Shown here: positions 36,569-46,095 of the stretch, piece after piece
Layout: each line of letters starts with the position of its first letter
How positions within the stretch are numbered: position 1 is the first letter of the stretch
Assembly: GCF_000741765.1 (NCBI RefSeq)
Contig: NZ_JGZU01000003.1
Coordinates: 62,001 to 126,000 of the forward strand
Length of the DNA: 64,000 nucleotides
Source: Bifidobacterium tsurumiense
GTDB taxonomy: Bacteria; Actinomycetota; Actinomycetes; Actinomycetales; Bifidobacteriaceae
Direction: 5' to 3'
The notes under the pieces: generated by a model
What the model was told of the DNA's origin: nothing
Seen by the model: only the letters and a program-made list of their open reading frames with translations
The model's database searches: none
Translations under genes and position numbers: made by a program

Positions 36569-37348
36569 ATGACATCCACAGCGCCAATCGGAGTATTCGA
36601 TTCAGGATTGGGAGGCATATCAGTAGTCCGCGAATTGCGACAAACCCTCCCCAATGAGCATGTGGTGTATTTCGGCGATTCCGCACACGCACCATATGGC
36701 ACGAAAACTCCTGAACGAGTGCGCGAACTATCCTTCTCCATAGTCGACCAGTTCATGAGCCAAGGTGTCAAGGCCATTGTTATCGCTTGCAATACCGCCA
36801 CTTCAGCAGCGGTCGATGATTTACGCAAGGCTTATGACATCCCGATTATCGGCATGGAACCGGCACTCAAGCTTGCTTGCGATCGCGGTCAGGGCAAGCC
36901 ACAGCGGGTAATTGTTGCGGCTACACCCCTCACATTGCGCGAACATAAATTCTCTGCTTTGATGGAACGCTTCCAGGCAGGACATGATATCCATCCCCAG
37001 CCATGCCCCGATTTGGTGAGCATTGTCGAACATGGCCAACTCGACGATGATGAACGAGTCATGAGTACTTTGCATCGATTTTTTGACCAATATGATATGG
37101 AAAAGACTGATTCTGTAGTGCTTGGATGCACCCATTTTGTGTTTTACCGTGACTATTTCAGGAAGCTTCTGCCCGAAACAGCAGCGATTATCGACGGCAA
37201 TGCCGGAACGATACGCCATCTTCGTGAAGTGCTTGAATCCCGAGATGCCTTGGCTCCCAAAGATCAGATCGGTTCGGTCGCCATTTCGAACTCAGATTCT
37301 AGTGAACGCATTCACACCTTATCGATCGACCTACTCAATCGGGATTGA
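36569..37348 (+). CDS. murI: Glutamate racemase
   Basis: Makes D-glutamate for peptidoglycan. The 259-residue enzyme begins [20 protein letters not shown]; the two catalytic cysteines lie in [14 protein letters not shown] and [26 protein letters not shown] is another family block. A strong GAGGAGG site precedes the ATG by 6 bases. Confidence 0.96.
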   Translation: MTSTAPIGVFDSGLGGISVVRELRQTLPNEHVVYFGDSAHAPYGTKTPERVRELSFSIVDQFMSQGVKAIVIACNTATSAAVDDLRKAYDIPIIGMEPALKLACDRGQGKPQRVIVAATPLTLREHKFSALMERFQAGHDIHPQPCPDLVSIVEHGQLDDDERVMSTLHRFFDQYDMEKTDSVVLGCTHFVFYRDYFRKLLPETAAIIDGNAGTIRHLREVLESRDALAPKDQIGSVAISNSDSSERIHTLSIDLLNRD

Positions 37349-37468
37349 TGTGCACTAAACGCTTTGCCATATGCCGGCCATATGCCGGCCAGCCTCCTCT
37401 CCAAAGTGTTCAACGAGGCGAATATCGTTCACAAGGTTAGGCTTTCAACTCCCTTATCTTGAAACACA

Positions 37469-37504
37469 ATGTGCGCAGTGCCCAATCCGAGGCACTGCGC
37501 ACAT
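37469..37504. terminator. Terminator between murI and the SPFH gene
   Basis: Perfect 14-base stem (37469-37482 with 37491-37504) and 8-base loop between convergent genes. On the minus strand it is followed by TGTGTTTC. Confidence 0.88.
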
Positions 37505-37531
37505 GGATACGCGAGAAGTTAAGCGTATTGA

Positions 37532-38440
37532 CTACCTATTGCGGCCGTCACCATGCTGAACCTCATTGGCAGTAAGCATGGCCTTGGTCGTCTGCTCATA
37601 GAGTTCCTGATAGCCACCAGGCGTCGAAGCGGGCAACACAACAGTCTTCGCATTATCGGATTCCGCAAGCGAGCGCATCACATCCAAGTACTGGTTGAAG
37701 AGCACGACATTGTTGACATCACCGATATTCATACCGACCGCTTGCAAGCTTTTGATCTGGTCGACAATGCCGTTGGCGATTTCGCGACGGTAATTCGCCT
37801 GTCCCTCACCCTGCAGCCTCGTCTTCTCGGCTTCAGCGGCAGCCTGTGTTTCTATCTGAATGCGCTGTGCCTCTGCCCTCTGGCGAGTCGCCTCCTTTTC
37901 GCGTTGAGCTGCATTGATGGAATCCATGGCGTGCTTGACCTGCGGGCTGGGGTCAATCGCGGTGATCAACGTTTTCACCACCGTGAAACCGAAGCGAGAC
38001 ATCTCGTTGCCCACGGTTTTCTGCACATCGGCCGCAACATCATCCTTGCGCGCGAAGGCATCGTCCAAAGTCAGAGCCGGGATAGCGGAGCGCAATGCAT
38101 CTTCCATGTATGAACGCAGCTGTCCCGCAGGATCGCGCAGTTCGTAGTATGCCGTTGCAACGTTTTCCGGATTGACGCGAAACTGCGTGGATGCCACGAC
38201 AGTGACGAATACGTTGTCCAATGTCTTGGTTTCCAACTTCACATTGAGCTGAGAAACTCGCATATTCGTCTTCATGGCAATGCGATCCACGAATGGAATG
38301 CGCATATGTATTCCTGCGAACATCACCGACTGGAATTTTCCGAAGCGTTCAACGATATATGCCTGTTGCTGCGGGACGATGAACACCGATGCAGCGAGGA
38401 ATGCAATAAGAATAGCAATCAGGATGATGATAGATACCAT
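37532..38440 (-). CDS. SPFH/Band 7 membrane protein (stomatin-like)
   Basis: About 302 residues, start at ATG 38440 (MVSIIILIAILIAFLA) behind GGGAG; Met at 38452 is the alternative. One N-terminal membrane anchor is followed by the Band 7 domain (IVPQQQAYIVERFGKFQSVMFAGIH, then TKTLDNVFVTVVASTQFRV) and a coiled region rich in Ala, Glu and Gln (INAAQREKEATRQRAEAQR). Members form oligomeric scaffolds in the membrane, often with an NfeD partner; no nfeD lies next to it here. Role in this cell unknown. Confidence 0.92.
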   Translation of the reverse strand: MVSIIILIAILIAFLAASVFIVPQQQAYIVERFGKFQSVMFAGIHMRIPFVDRIAMKTNMRVSQLNVKLETKTLDNVFVTVVASTQFRVNPENVATAYYELRDPAGQLRSYMEDALRSAIPALTLDDAFARKDDVAADVQKTVGNEMSRFGFTVVKTLITAIDPSPQVKHAMDSINAAQREKEATRQRAEAQRIQIETQAAAEAEKTRLQGEGQANYRREIANGIVDQIKSLQAVGMNIGDVNNVVLFNQYLDVMRSLAESDNAKTVVLPASTPGGYQELYEQTTKAMLTANEVQHGDGRNR

Positions 38441-38452
38441 TGTGGCTCCCAT

Positions 38453-38823
38453 CTCTGGCCCCCTTAGGACTGTGATCCGAGCCGTCCATGGCTTAGATTC
38501 AGTTTTCAGTCTAGCATTGCGCGATTATTCATGTTTGCGATACTCACCGATGCGATTCCACGGCTGATTTCCAGTTGGCAAAACGCCGAATATTCCAAAA
38601 AATTGGTTACATTCTGAAACACCTTCGTGCCAATACCACATATTTTTGCCGAAATATCGCCAATACCAACAACTTTATGAAAATATGTTTAACTTTCCGT
38701 TCCGCGAACAAGGTACATCTATTACACTTGAGCACGCAGGTAACGATGCCAAGGTTCGGAAACGTTCCGAATATGGCTTCGCCGCCCCGCATGATGCCAT
38801 ATACGAGCAGCAAAGGAGCTCAC
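38453..38823 (+). promoter_or_regulatory. Regulatory region of the NADH oxidase gene
   Basis: 371 gene-free bases. It holds the palindrome TTCGGAA-ACG-TTCCGAA (38755-38771), perfect over both 7-base arms, about 52 bases before the start codon, and an AAAGGAGC ribosome-binding site (38811-38818). The palindrome does not match the Rex consensus. The preceding 250 bases are AT-rich and probably hold the promoter. Confidence 0.6.
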
Positions 38824-40194
38824 ATGACTACTGTCGCCATTGTCGGCTGCACCCACGCAGGTACATTCGCCGCCACTTCTATTCTGAATAACCATCCTGA
38901 TTGGACTGTGCATGTCTTCGAGCGTAACGACTCCTTATCGTTCCTCTCTTGCGGCATTGCACTGTGGGTTGGCAATCATGTGAGCGATCCGAATCGTATG
39001 TTCTATTCCTCTCCTGAAGCGCTTACCGAGGCTGGCGCCACAATGCATATGCAGCATGATGTGCTTGACGTTGACGTTCAGGGAAAGACTCTGCATGCCA
39101 AGGATATGAAGACCGGCGAGGTCACTGAATACACATTCGACAAGCTGGTGGTCACCACAGGTTCCGCACCGGTTCTGCCTCCTATCGAGGGGTTGCACGA
39201 AGCAGTCGAAGCAGGATCAGTGCTCCTGTGCAAGAACTGGGACAACGCGCTGACGATCAAGGAAAAGGTCAAGGATGCAAAGACCGCCGTAGTGATCGGC
39301 GCTGGCTATATCGGTGCCGAACTGGCTGAGCAACTCGACAGCATTGAGGTAAAGACCACTCTTATTGACGCACTCCCCCATGTTTTGGAGAATAATTTCG
39401 ACCTTGCCGTTAGCGAAGCCGTCGAAAAAGCATATACCGATAACGGCGTCACTCTGGCTTTGGGCCAGAAGGTCACCGCATTCCGTCCTGCGGAGGACGG
39501 CAAGGGAATCACCGTTGTCACTGAAAAAGGTGAATACACTGCCGATCTGGCAATCATGGGAGCTGGATTCCGCCCGCGCACCGATCTCTTCCGTGATCAG
39601 TTGCAGACCATTGACAACGGAGCCATCGTCATCGACAAGTACATGCGCGCCTCTGCCCCAGACGGCACCGTGCTGAGTGATGTGCTGGCTGCCGGCGATA
39701 GCGCAACAGTGCATTACAACCCTACCGACGTAGCCGATTACATCCCGCTGGCCACCAATGCCGTGCGTCAAGGTCTGCTGATCGGCGAAAATATTGTCGA
39801 ACCGACCCACGAATATCTCGGCACTCAGGCGACCAGCGCAGTGCAGCTCTTCGATCTGACGATGTGCGCAACCGGCCTGACCCATGCCTCAGCCGTCAAG
39901 CGCGGATTCGATGCCGGTACGGTAACCATTACCCAGGATTATCGTCCTGATTTCATGCTGACCACCACTCCAGTGACCGCGACATTGGTGTGGGATAAGA
40001 GCAATGGCCGCATTCTCGGTGCCCAGTTCCTTTCGAAGCATGATGTGTCCCTGGCCGCTAATGTGGTCTCCGTTGCCATCCAAGGCAAGTTCACGATCGC
40101 TGATTTGGCCGGCGCAGATCTGCTCTTCCAGCCGAACTTCAGCCAGCCGATCAATTTCATCGGCGCTGTGGCAATAGCCGCAACCCAGCAGTAG
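38824..40194 (+). CDS. nox: FAD-dependent NADH oxidase (water-forming type)
   Basis: Flavoenzyme of the Nox/CoA-disulfide-reductase family that reduces oxygen with NADH, protecting a fermentative cell from oxygen. The 456 residues start at ATG 38824: MTTVAIVGCTHAGTFAA has the FAD fold with the conserved His11, and LSFLSCGIALWVG contains the redox Cys43 that becomes a sulfenic acid. The NAD fold is VVIGAGYIGAELAEQLDS, and the second FAD motif is DVLAAGDSATVHYN. A shorter start is preferred over the upstream open frame because it has a strong ribosome-binding site. Water-forming versus peroxide-forming activity is inferred from the Cys. Confidence 0.93.
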   Translation: MTTVAIVGCTHAGTFAATSILNNHPDWTVHVFERNDSLSFLSCGIALWVGNHVSDPNRMFYSSPEALTEAGATMHMQHDVLDVDVQGKTLHAKDMKTGEVTEYTFDKLVVTTGSAPVLPPIEGLHEAVEAGSVLLCKNWDNALTIKEKVKDAKTAVVIGAGYIGAELAEQLDSIEVKTTLIDALPHVLENNFDLAVSEAVEKAYTDNGVTLALGQKVTAFRPAEDGKGITVVTEKGEYTADLAIMGAGFRPRTDLFRDQLQTIDNGAIVIDKYMRASAPDGTVLSDVLAAGDSATVHYNPTDVADYIPLATNAVRQGLLIGENIVEPTHEYLGTQATSAVQLFDLTMCATGLTHASAVKRGFDAGTVTITQDYRPDFMLTTTPVTATLVWDKSNGRILGAQFLSKHDVSLAANVVSVAIQGKFTIADLAGADLLFQPNFSQPINFIGAVAIAATQQ

Positions 40195-40201
40195 TTATCC
40201 T

Positions 40202-40262
40202 CTTCGCCGTGCTTAGTATAAGTTGCTCAAGCAATTGATACCGAGCACGGCGAAGCTGTTTT
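40202..40262 (+). terminator. Terminator after nox
   Basis: 12-base arms (40202-40213 and 40244-40255) with a long 30-base loop, followed by CTGTTTT. Confidence 0.82.
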
Positions 40263-40340
40263 CAATACACTGAGAACTCATAGCGGAGTCCTGCTAGTAT
40301 GACGACTGCACACCATGAATTTCCAATGAAGGACTAAGAC

Positions 40341-41345
40341 ATGTTTGAACCTACCAGCGTGTACACACCGAATCCGTCACGATATGACTCAATGACATAT
40401 AACCGCAGCGGCAAAAGCGGGTTGATGTTGCCCGCCGTTTCCCTCGGTCTGTGGCACAATTTCGGCGATATCACCCCGTATGAGCAAATGAAGCAGCTGT
40501 GTTTCACGGCATTTGATAACGGCATAACCCACTTCGACCTTGCCAATAACTATGGCCCCGAACCAGGCAGCGCCGAGAAGAACGCGGGCCGTATTCTGCA
40601 TGAGTATTTCTCGCATCATCGTGACGAGCTCATTATCAGCACCAAGGCGGGCTTCGAGATGTGGAGCGGCCCTTATGGCGATTGGGGAAGCCGCAAGTAT
40701 TTGTTGGCAAGCCTTGACCAGAGCCTTGAGCGTCTTGGACTGGAATATGTGGATATCTTCTACCATCATCGCCCTGACCCGGAAACGCCACTTGAAGAGA
40801 CCATGGGAGCCTTGGCTCAGGCAGTTTCCAGCGGTAAAGCGTTGTATGTTGGTTTGTCCAACTACGACGGCGAGCGCCTCGAACAGGCCAAGGCTATTTT
40901 GGATGAACTGCATGTGCCCTTTGTGATTGCTCAGAACCGATACAACATCTTTGACCGCACTGTCGAAAATAACGGCCTCAAAGAAACCGCAAATCGGCTG
41001 GGCAAAGGATTAATCACTTACTCCCCACTGAATCAAGGGCTATTGAGCGACAGATATTTGGATGGCATTCCTGCCGATTCCCGCGTGGCACATGACGGGC
41101 GTTTCCTCAATGAGGAGGCCGTCAATCGTGTCCATGACAAGATCGTCAAGCTCAATGAGATTGCTCAGCAGCGCGGTCAGACCCTAGCCGAGATGGCATT
41201 GGCGTGGCTTATGCATGATGGCAAGGTGACCAGCGTGCTTGTCGGTGCATCCAAGCCACAGCAGATTCTTGACAATATCGCCGCATTGAAGAACACCACC
41301 TTCAGCGATAAGGAGCTCAAGGCAATCGACGAAATCGCAAAGTAG
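40341..41345 (+). CDS. Aldo/keto reductase, YghZ-like
   Basis: 334-residue NADPH-dependent reductase of the AKR14/YghZ group, relatives of which reduce L-glyceraldehyde 3-phosphate and other aldehydes. The catalytic tetrad is visible: Asp in THFDLANNYGPEPGSAE, Tyr in NNYG, Lys in IISTKAGFEMWSGPYGDWGS, and His in DIFYHHRPDPETPLEE. The cofactor end SVLVGASKPQQILDN is also standard. An AAGGACTAAGAC site precedes ATG 40341. It is a single gene between two terminators. The true substrate is not clear. Confidence 0.92.
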   Translation: MFEPTSVYTPNPSRYDSMTYNRSGKSGLMLPAVSLGLWHNFGDITPYEQMKQLCFTAFDNGITHFDLANNYGPEPGSAEKNAGRILHEYFSHHRDELIISTKAGFEMWSGPYGDWGSRKYLLASLDQSLERLGLEYVDIFYHHRPDPETPLEETMGALAQAVSSGKALYVGLSNYDGERLEQAKAILDELHVPFVIAQNRYNIFDRTVENNGLKETANRLGKGLITYSPLNQGLLSDRYLDGIPADSRVAHDGRFLNEEAVNRVHDKIVKLNEIAQQRGQTLAEMALAWLMHDGKVTSVLVGASKPQQILDNIAALKNTTFSDKELKAIDEIAK

Positions 41346-41391
41346 TCCCTGTGCTGTTTCGGCTGCATATATCACCGAAACGGCTTAAGTT

Positions 41392-41429
41392 GAGTTGGGC
41401 CCACGTCTCGCTGAGCGTGGGCCCAACTC
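41392..41429 (+). terminator. Terminator after the aldo/keto reductase gene
   Basis: Perfect 14-base GC-rich stem (41392-41405 with 41416-41429), 10-base loop. The rest of 41430-41664 shows only a ribosome-binding site AGAAGAGAG for the next gene. Confidence 0.85.
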
Positions 41430-41664
41430 ATACGTGCCGATAGTCATTCATTGTTATGCAACCTGATTCCCAGCAGCAGCTATTCGCACAGTCCCACCAC
41501 CTTGCCAAGCCGCACTTTCGTCATATGCACCGCTTTCAGCCCTCAGCCTAGGGAAGGACGACGCTACTCCGGCGCCACATGCTAGTGTGATTGATGCCCT
41601 GATCTGCGATAGATGGGGGTTCCTCCCAAGGCACTGACCACCGCAAATAGAAGAGAGCGATGCA

Positions 41665-43017
41665 ATGTCACAGAACCTATCTTCAACCACGCCTCAAACA
41701 GCATGGTTGCGTAACGTTATTTTGCTCATAGGCGGCCAATTCATTTCTTTGTTTGGATCCAGCTTGGTGCAATATGCGATCTGGTGGGATTTGGCAATCC
41801 GCTCCAATTCAGGCGTCACCATTATGTGGGCCACCATATTCGGTATGTTGCCCCAAGCCTTCATTTCCATATTCGGAGGGGCATGGGCAGATCGCTTCTC
41901 GAGACGACTGCTTATTGTCTCACCAGATGCGGTTATTGCGGGTATCACCTTGTGCTTGGCCATTGCATATGCCACTGGCAATGCGCAAACCTGGTTCGTT
42001 TTCGTGGTGCTCTTCGTCCGGTCGGTCGGGGCAGGTATTCAATCGCCCGCAGTCGGCGCGTTTATTCCGGAGATCACTCCGTCGCAACATCTGATGCGAG
42101 TGAATTCCTTGAACGGCACGCTGCAATCCTTGCTCAATATTGTGGCGCCGGCTATCAGCGCCGTGCTTATCGGACGATTCGCCCTACAATCGGTGCTCTT
42201 CGTCGATGTGTTCACTGCGATTATCGGCATCGGGTGCATTCTGCTGATCCGAGTAGAGTCCCCACAAGAAGGCCAAGCCACTTCACATTCGACGGCAACG
42301 CTGTCACCCGAAGAGACAGAATACAGCACAGTAACTATTGATGGCTCCGATCAAGAGCACCAATCTGCTTGGGCGGATATCCGAGATGGCATTCTGTATA
42401 GCTTCCAGCACCCGACGCTGCGACGCATGCTCATAGGTTTTACGTTGGCATGCCTGATCTGCGCGTCCCCGACCATGCTTTCCTCGATTTTCGTCAATCG
42501 CAATTTTGCCGAAACACCTTTTGACCTTGGGATTGTTCAGTTGACCTCCATAACCGACAAACTCGGATTCTTCGAACTGACCTTCGGTATCGGCATGGTC
42601 GTAGGCGGTATGATCATGACTGCTTGGGGTGGATTCAAACGTCGGTTGGCATCCCTAGGCATCGGTATTGCAGGAACAGGTATTGCCAATATCATCATGG
42701 GACTCTCGGCGAATACCCTGATGAATTCGATGTGGGTTTATGTGATTTCCTTCGTGCTGTTTGGCCTTTTGATTCCATTGATGAATGCGCCGACCTTCAC
42801 CTACATCCAAGAATACGTCCCTCCCACTATGCAGGGTCGAGTATTCGGACTGGTGAATGCGTCTATCTCCTTCTCCATGCCTTTCGGAATGTTGTTTGCC
42901 GGGCCTCTTGCCGATTTCGTTCCGATTGAGTGGATATTCATCGTTTCTGGAATCATCACCGTTGTGGCCGGCATATGGACCATGTGGCCTACTGGCATTG
43001 ATGAGGAAGCGAATTAG
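41665..43017 (+). CDS. MFS drug-efflux transporter (MefA/MFS_3 type)
   Basis: 450 residues, about twelve membrane segments with a long central cytoplasmic loop (SPQEGQATSHSTATLSPEE). Family blocks are GQFISLFGSSLVQYAIWWDL, GGAWADRFSRRLLIV, RSVGAGIQSPAVGAFIPEIT and YIQEYVPPTMQGRVFG, as in MefA-like macrolide and siderophore exporters. Substrate unknown. Its stop overlaps the end of the convergent Tet(M)-like gene by 4 bases, so the two have no terminator between them. Resistance cannot be assumed. Confidence 0.9.
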   Translation: MSQNLSSTTPQTAWLRNVILLIGGQFISLFGSSLVQYAIWWDLAIRSNSGVTIMWATIFGMLPQAFISIFGGAWADRFSRRLLIVSPDAVIAGITLCLAIAYATGNAQTWFVFVVLFVRSVGAGIQSPAVGAFIPEITPSQHLMRVNSLNGTLQSLLNIVAPAISAVLIGRFALQSVLFVDVFTAIIGIGCILLIRVESPQEGQATSHSTATLSPEETEYSTVTIDGSDQEHQSAWADIRDGILYSFQHPTLRRMLIGFTLACLICASPTMLSSIFVNRNFAETPFDLGIVQLTSITDKLGFFELTFGIGMVVGGMIMTAWGGFKRRLASLGIGIAGTGIANIIMGLSANTLMNSMWVYVISFVLFGLLIPLMNAPTFTYIQEYVPPTMQGRVFGLVNASISFSMPFGMLFAGPLADFVPIEWIFIVSGIITVVAGIWTMWPTGIDEEAN

Positions 43018-45050
43018 CGTTCATCCTGCACATGCATGAAATCTTCAACTCGGTTCCACGCCACGGCGTAACCAGCGCCATGCGCGCAGAATACTGAGTC
43101 CGGCGTGTGGTTTGCATCGCCTTCTGGATCGTAATGCGCTTGCTCGATTATTTCTTCAGCATTATGGCATGGTTTATAACCCGCAACACGGCAATCAAAT
43201 CGGCCTCGTCCATGTGTGAAAGCATGCACTGTTATGGCATAATCTCGCATCTGTTCCACAGGTGCAGTGCCAGATACCATTGCAAACTCGCCATCCACAG
43301 AAGGCGCCTCGCATTGCCCCGACATGCGCTGCACATCAGCCATCACACGGCCAATGAATTCCTGCGGCACTTCCGCATGGAATTCATACCATGGCTCAAG
43401 CAATACGCTTTGCGCTTTCATCAATCCTTGTCGAACAGCCCGATATGTTGCCTCTCGGAAGTCGCCACCTTCAGTATGTCGAGGGTGTGACCGACCTGAA
43501 ATCACCGTCAATCGGATATCCGTTATCGGGGATCCCGTAAGCACGCCGAGATGTTCGCGCTCTTTCAGATGGGTCAGCACCAAGCGTTGCCAATTCGGCG
43601 CTAGAATATTGTCGTCGCAATCCGCAGCAAAGCTGAGTCCACTTCCTTCTCCCGTTGGTTCCATCAAAATATGAACCTCTGCATAATGTCGCAACGGCTC
43701 AAAATGGCCCACACCGATAACAGGCTGTTCAATGGTTTCCTTGTATAAAATGCTTCCGGGACCGAAATCCACCGCATATCCGAACCGATCCAGCATCATC
43801 TGTCTGATCACTTCGAGATGAACTTCGCCCATAAGTCTGACTCGGACCTCACCGACATGCTCATCCCAGCGAATATGCAGCAGCGGATCTTCATCTTCGA
43901 GGATTCGCAGAGCTTGCAATGCCTTGTGCACATCCACTTCGCCAGGCAAAAGGGTATATTCCAAAACCGGTTCCATAGTCGGGGCAGGAGCATTCGTCTG
44001 AGTACCATACCCATCTCCTGCCCGCGTGCTGGTCAGGCCGGTTGCTGCGCATATCGAGCCGGCAGGAAGTTCATTTGCCAATTCGAATTTGGCACCCGAA
44101 TACACTCTGAGTTGGTTGCTCTTCTCTGTCGGATTGTTTGCAGGATCCAGAGGAGACTTCACTTGGAGTGTGCCGCCTGTAACTTTTATCCAGGTCAGTC
44201 GCTCGCCGCGCGGATCATGGGAAATATTGAAAACCTGCGCCCCAAACTCTTGAGCATACACAGGTTCTTCTGCATATCGTCGCAGACCATTGAGCAGCGT
44301 ATCGATTCCTTGCAGCTTCAAAGCAGAACCGAAGAAAACCGGTATCATCGCGCGCTGAGTGATCAAAGAACGAATGGTTGAGGTCGAAATGGCACCGTTA
44401 TCGAGGAACTCTTGCGTTGCCCCATCGCCCAACATGGCAACATCTTCTTGAAATTCCGGGAGCGTGGCCGATTCGCTGTCATTGACGCTGGATGACAAAG
44501 CATTTGGATTGCCTAATTCATCTATTTCAGATCCATGTGTAATCTCTTGGACGACTTTATCTGTCGTCAATCTGCTCACACCTGAGCAGTCGATGCAGTT
44601 CTCTGAAAGCCTTTGGCGAAGCTCGTCTAGGATTGCCTGTTTATCTGCGCCATCCGCATCCATCTTATTGATGAAGATGAAAGTTGGTATGTTGCGATTA
44701 CTCAGCAAACGCCACAGCCGCTCTGCTTGCCCCTCAACACCGCCTGAGGCACTGATCACCAGGATGGCATAGTCGAGAACCGAAAGCGTTCGTTCCATCT
44801 CTGCCGAAAAGTCAATATGGCCCGGCGTATCCAATAGTGTGAGCTGCAGGTCATGATAATTCAGCTGAGCCTGCTTGGAAAAAATGGTGATACCGCGCTG
44901 TTTTTCCATCGCATCCGTATCAAGGAATGCATCGCCGTGGTCCACACGGCCCAGTGTTCGCAGCTGACCGGATTCATGCATGAGCCCTTCCACAAGCGTG
45001 GTTTTACCCGCATCGACGTGCGCGAGAATCCCTGCAACAATACGGGTCAA
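43014..45050 (-). CDS. Tet(M)-like ribosomal protection GTPase (EF-G relative)
   Basis: 678-residue translational GTPase with the same domain order as tetracycline ribosomal-protection proteins. G motifs: ILAHVDAGKTTLVEGL (G1), RGITI (G2), LLDTPGHIDF (G3), FINKMDADG (G4), and FFGSAL (G5). Domain II carries a loop not seen in Tet(M) (residues about 190-225 are acidic and serine-rich). Domain III/IV blocks: LRILEDEDPLLHIRWDEHVGEVRVRLMGEVHLEV and HPRHTEGGDFREATYRAVRQGL. It belongs to a chromosomal branch of this family that is distant from mobile tet(W); whether it gives tetracycline resistance is not known. Confidence 0.85.
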   Translation of the reverse strand: MTRIVAGILAHVDAGKTTLVEGLMHESGQLRTLGRVDHGDAFLDTDAMEKQRGITIFSKQAQLNYHDLQLTLLDTPGHIDFSAEMERTLSVLDYAILVISASGGVEGQAERLWRLLSNRNIPTFIFINKMDADGADKQAILDELRQRLSENCIDCSGVSRLTTDKVVQEITHGSEIDELGNPNALSSSVNDSESATLPEFQEDVAMLGDGATQEFLDNGAISTSTIRSLITQRAMIPVFFGSALKLQGIDTLLNGLRRYAEEPVYAQEFGAQVFNISHDPRGERLTWIKVTGGTLQVKSPLDPANNPTEKSNQLRVYSGAKFELANELPAGSICAATGLTSTRAGDGYGTQTNAPAPTMEPVLEYTLLPGEVDVHKALQALRILEDEDPLLHIRWDEHVGEVRVRLMGEVHLEVIRQMMLDRFGYAVDFGPGSILYKETIEQPVIGVGHFEPLRHYAEVHILMEPTGEGSGLSFAADCDDNILAPNWQRLVLTHLKEREHLGVLTGSPITDIRLTVISGRSHPRHTEGGDFREATYRAVRQGLMKAQSVLLEPWYEFHAEVPQEFIGRVMADVQRMSGQCEAPSVDGEFAMVSGTAPVEQMRDYAITVHAFTHGRGRFDCRVAGYKPCHNAEEIIEQAHYDPEGDANHTPDSVFCAHGAGYAVAWNRVEDFMHVQDER

Positions 45051-45249
45051 CTTGGCTCCTAAAACTGATACTAGATACCACTAAATTGGAACGGGTTCCT
45101 ATTGTACGCTGTGACTCGCCCGCCGAACATTTCAGATACTTAAACCCAACCGTCTAAGAATTCGAGCATCCTCCTGATACACCAGATTCACGGAATGTTT
45201 CAGGCTAAACCGTTCATTATTAGAGCTAACAAACCCTGCAAATACTAAA

Positions 45250-45297
45250 ACTGCACCTCAATATTAAACCGCAAGATTTTCGATATTGAAGTGCAGT
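45250..45297 (-). terminator. Terminator after the small membrane-protein gene
   Basis: 15-base arms (45250-45264 and 45283-45297). The one irregular pair is G-U in minus-strand RNA, and TTTTAGTATTT follows on that strand. Located 25 bases past the stop. Confidence 0.85.
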
Positions 45298-45321
45298 CTG
45301 GTAAATTCAACTTCTACTAAA

Positions 45322-45831
45322 TCATTGCTGGGATTTCCGAACTGCCGTCTGAATTGGCTGTTGAGACCGACTTGTTTGAACTGGCTGAGCCATCATGGTT
45401 GATTGTGCTGGAATTGGTTGAGTCGACATTGATTGAGGTGTCATGGGCTGACCCTGTTGTTGTGTCATAACAGGCTGCAAGAAATATCCATTTCTCTCTG
45501 CAGTCATCTCTGCAACACGTGCAATGCGTGCAACATTCTCGAATAGTTTGATAAGAAGCAGATATGGAAGCAAAATAATGACCCCAAGCAGGATACCAAC
45601 GATGATCACGAATACGTAATCACTCGAATCGGAGTCAGACATTTCCGAAATTCCAACAAGTACCACGATAATTGTCAGTATTACGCCGACCCACGCCAAT
45701 ACTTTTGCTGTCGCAATATACCCAAAGCCATACCTTGAATCCACATTCCTAAGCATCGGTGGTTGAGTTTGCATTTTCTGATACTGTGGGTTCCCTTGAT
45801 TTTGCGATGCTTGATTTATATTCTGTGACAT
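45322..45831 (-). CDS. Small two-pass membrane protein with Gln/Pro-rich ends
   Basis: 169 residues, starting at ATG 45831 (MSQNINQASQNQGNPQYQKM) after the ribosome-binding site GGGAGG. Two membrane segments (VLAWVGVILTIIVVLVGI and FVIIVGILLGVIILLPYLLL) are separated by an acidic SDSDSSDY loop. The N-terminus and the last 55 residues are rich in Gln, Pro, Ser and Thr. I do not recognise the family. It sits 265 bases from the CRISPR array, with its own terminator, and nothing ties it to the Cas genes. AT-richer than its neighbours. Confidence 0.75.
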   Translation of the reverse strand: MSQNINQASQNQGNPQYQKMQTQPPMLRNVDSRYGFGYIATAKVLAWVGVILTIIVVLVGISEMSDSDSSDYVFVIIVGILLGVIILLPYLLLIKLFENVARIARVAEMTAERNGYFLQPVMTQQQGQPMTPQSMSTQPIPAQSTMMAQPVQTSRSQQPIQTAVRKSQQ

Positions 45832-46095
45832 GGCTTCCCTCCCTGCCTTTATATAGTCACATGCTCTTAAGGCTAGTGCCATCGAACCATTTCTCATAAT
45901 ATCTGTAGATAAGTCTCGAATATTGATCCATTTCAAATAGGAGTAAATACGACACCATCGTTCTGATTCCACGTTTTAGCTGATTCTCGTTTCCTGGAGT
46001 GATGTAAAGCGCACATCATCAGCTAACAAGAAGTAGCACCTATCATGTATTCGGCGTAATTGTTAAGATAGCTACAATGCAAGCCACCCGAACAG
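45832..46095 (+). promoter_or_regulatory. Candidate CRISPR leader
   Basis: 264 bases of AT-rich sequence before the first repeat. A -10-like TACAAT (46073-46078) lies 17 bases before the first repeat, with a weak -35 near 46050. If transcription runs plus-strand, as the tracrRNA indicates, this is the leader end. Confidence 0.5.

Noticed and set aside
37367-37388. Two tandem CCATATGCCGG units after murI
   Set aside because: Only two copies, near a terminator; too little to claim a function.
41665-45050. Mobile resistance island formed by the MFS pump and Tet(M)-like gene
   Set aside because: No mobility genes, base use like the neighbours, and the genes converge rather than form an operon.
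45322-45831. The small membrane protein as a CRISPR accessory gene
   Set aside because: Separate ribosome-binding site and terminator, 265 bases from the array, no known link.
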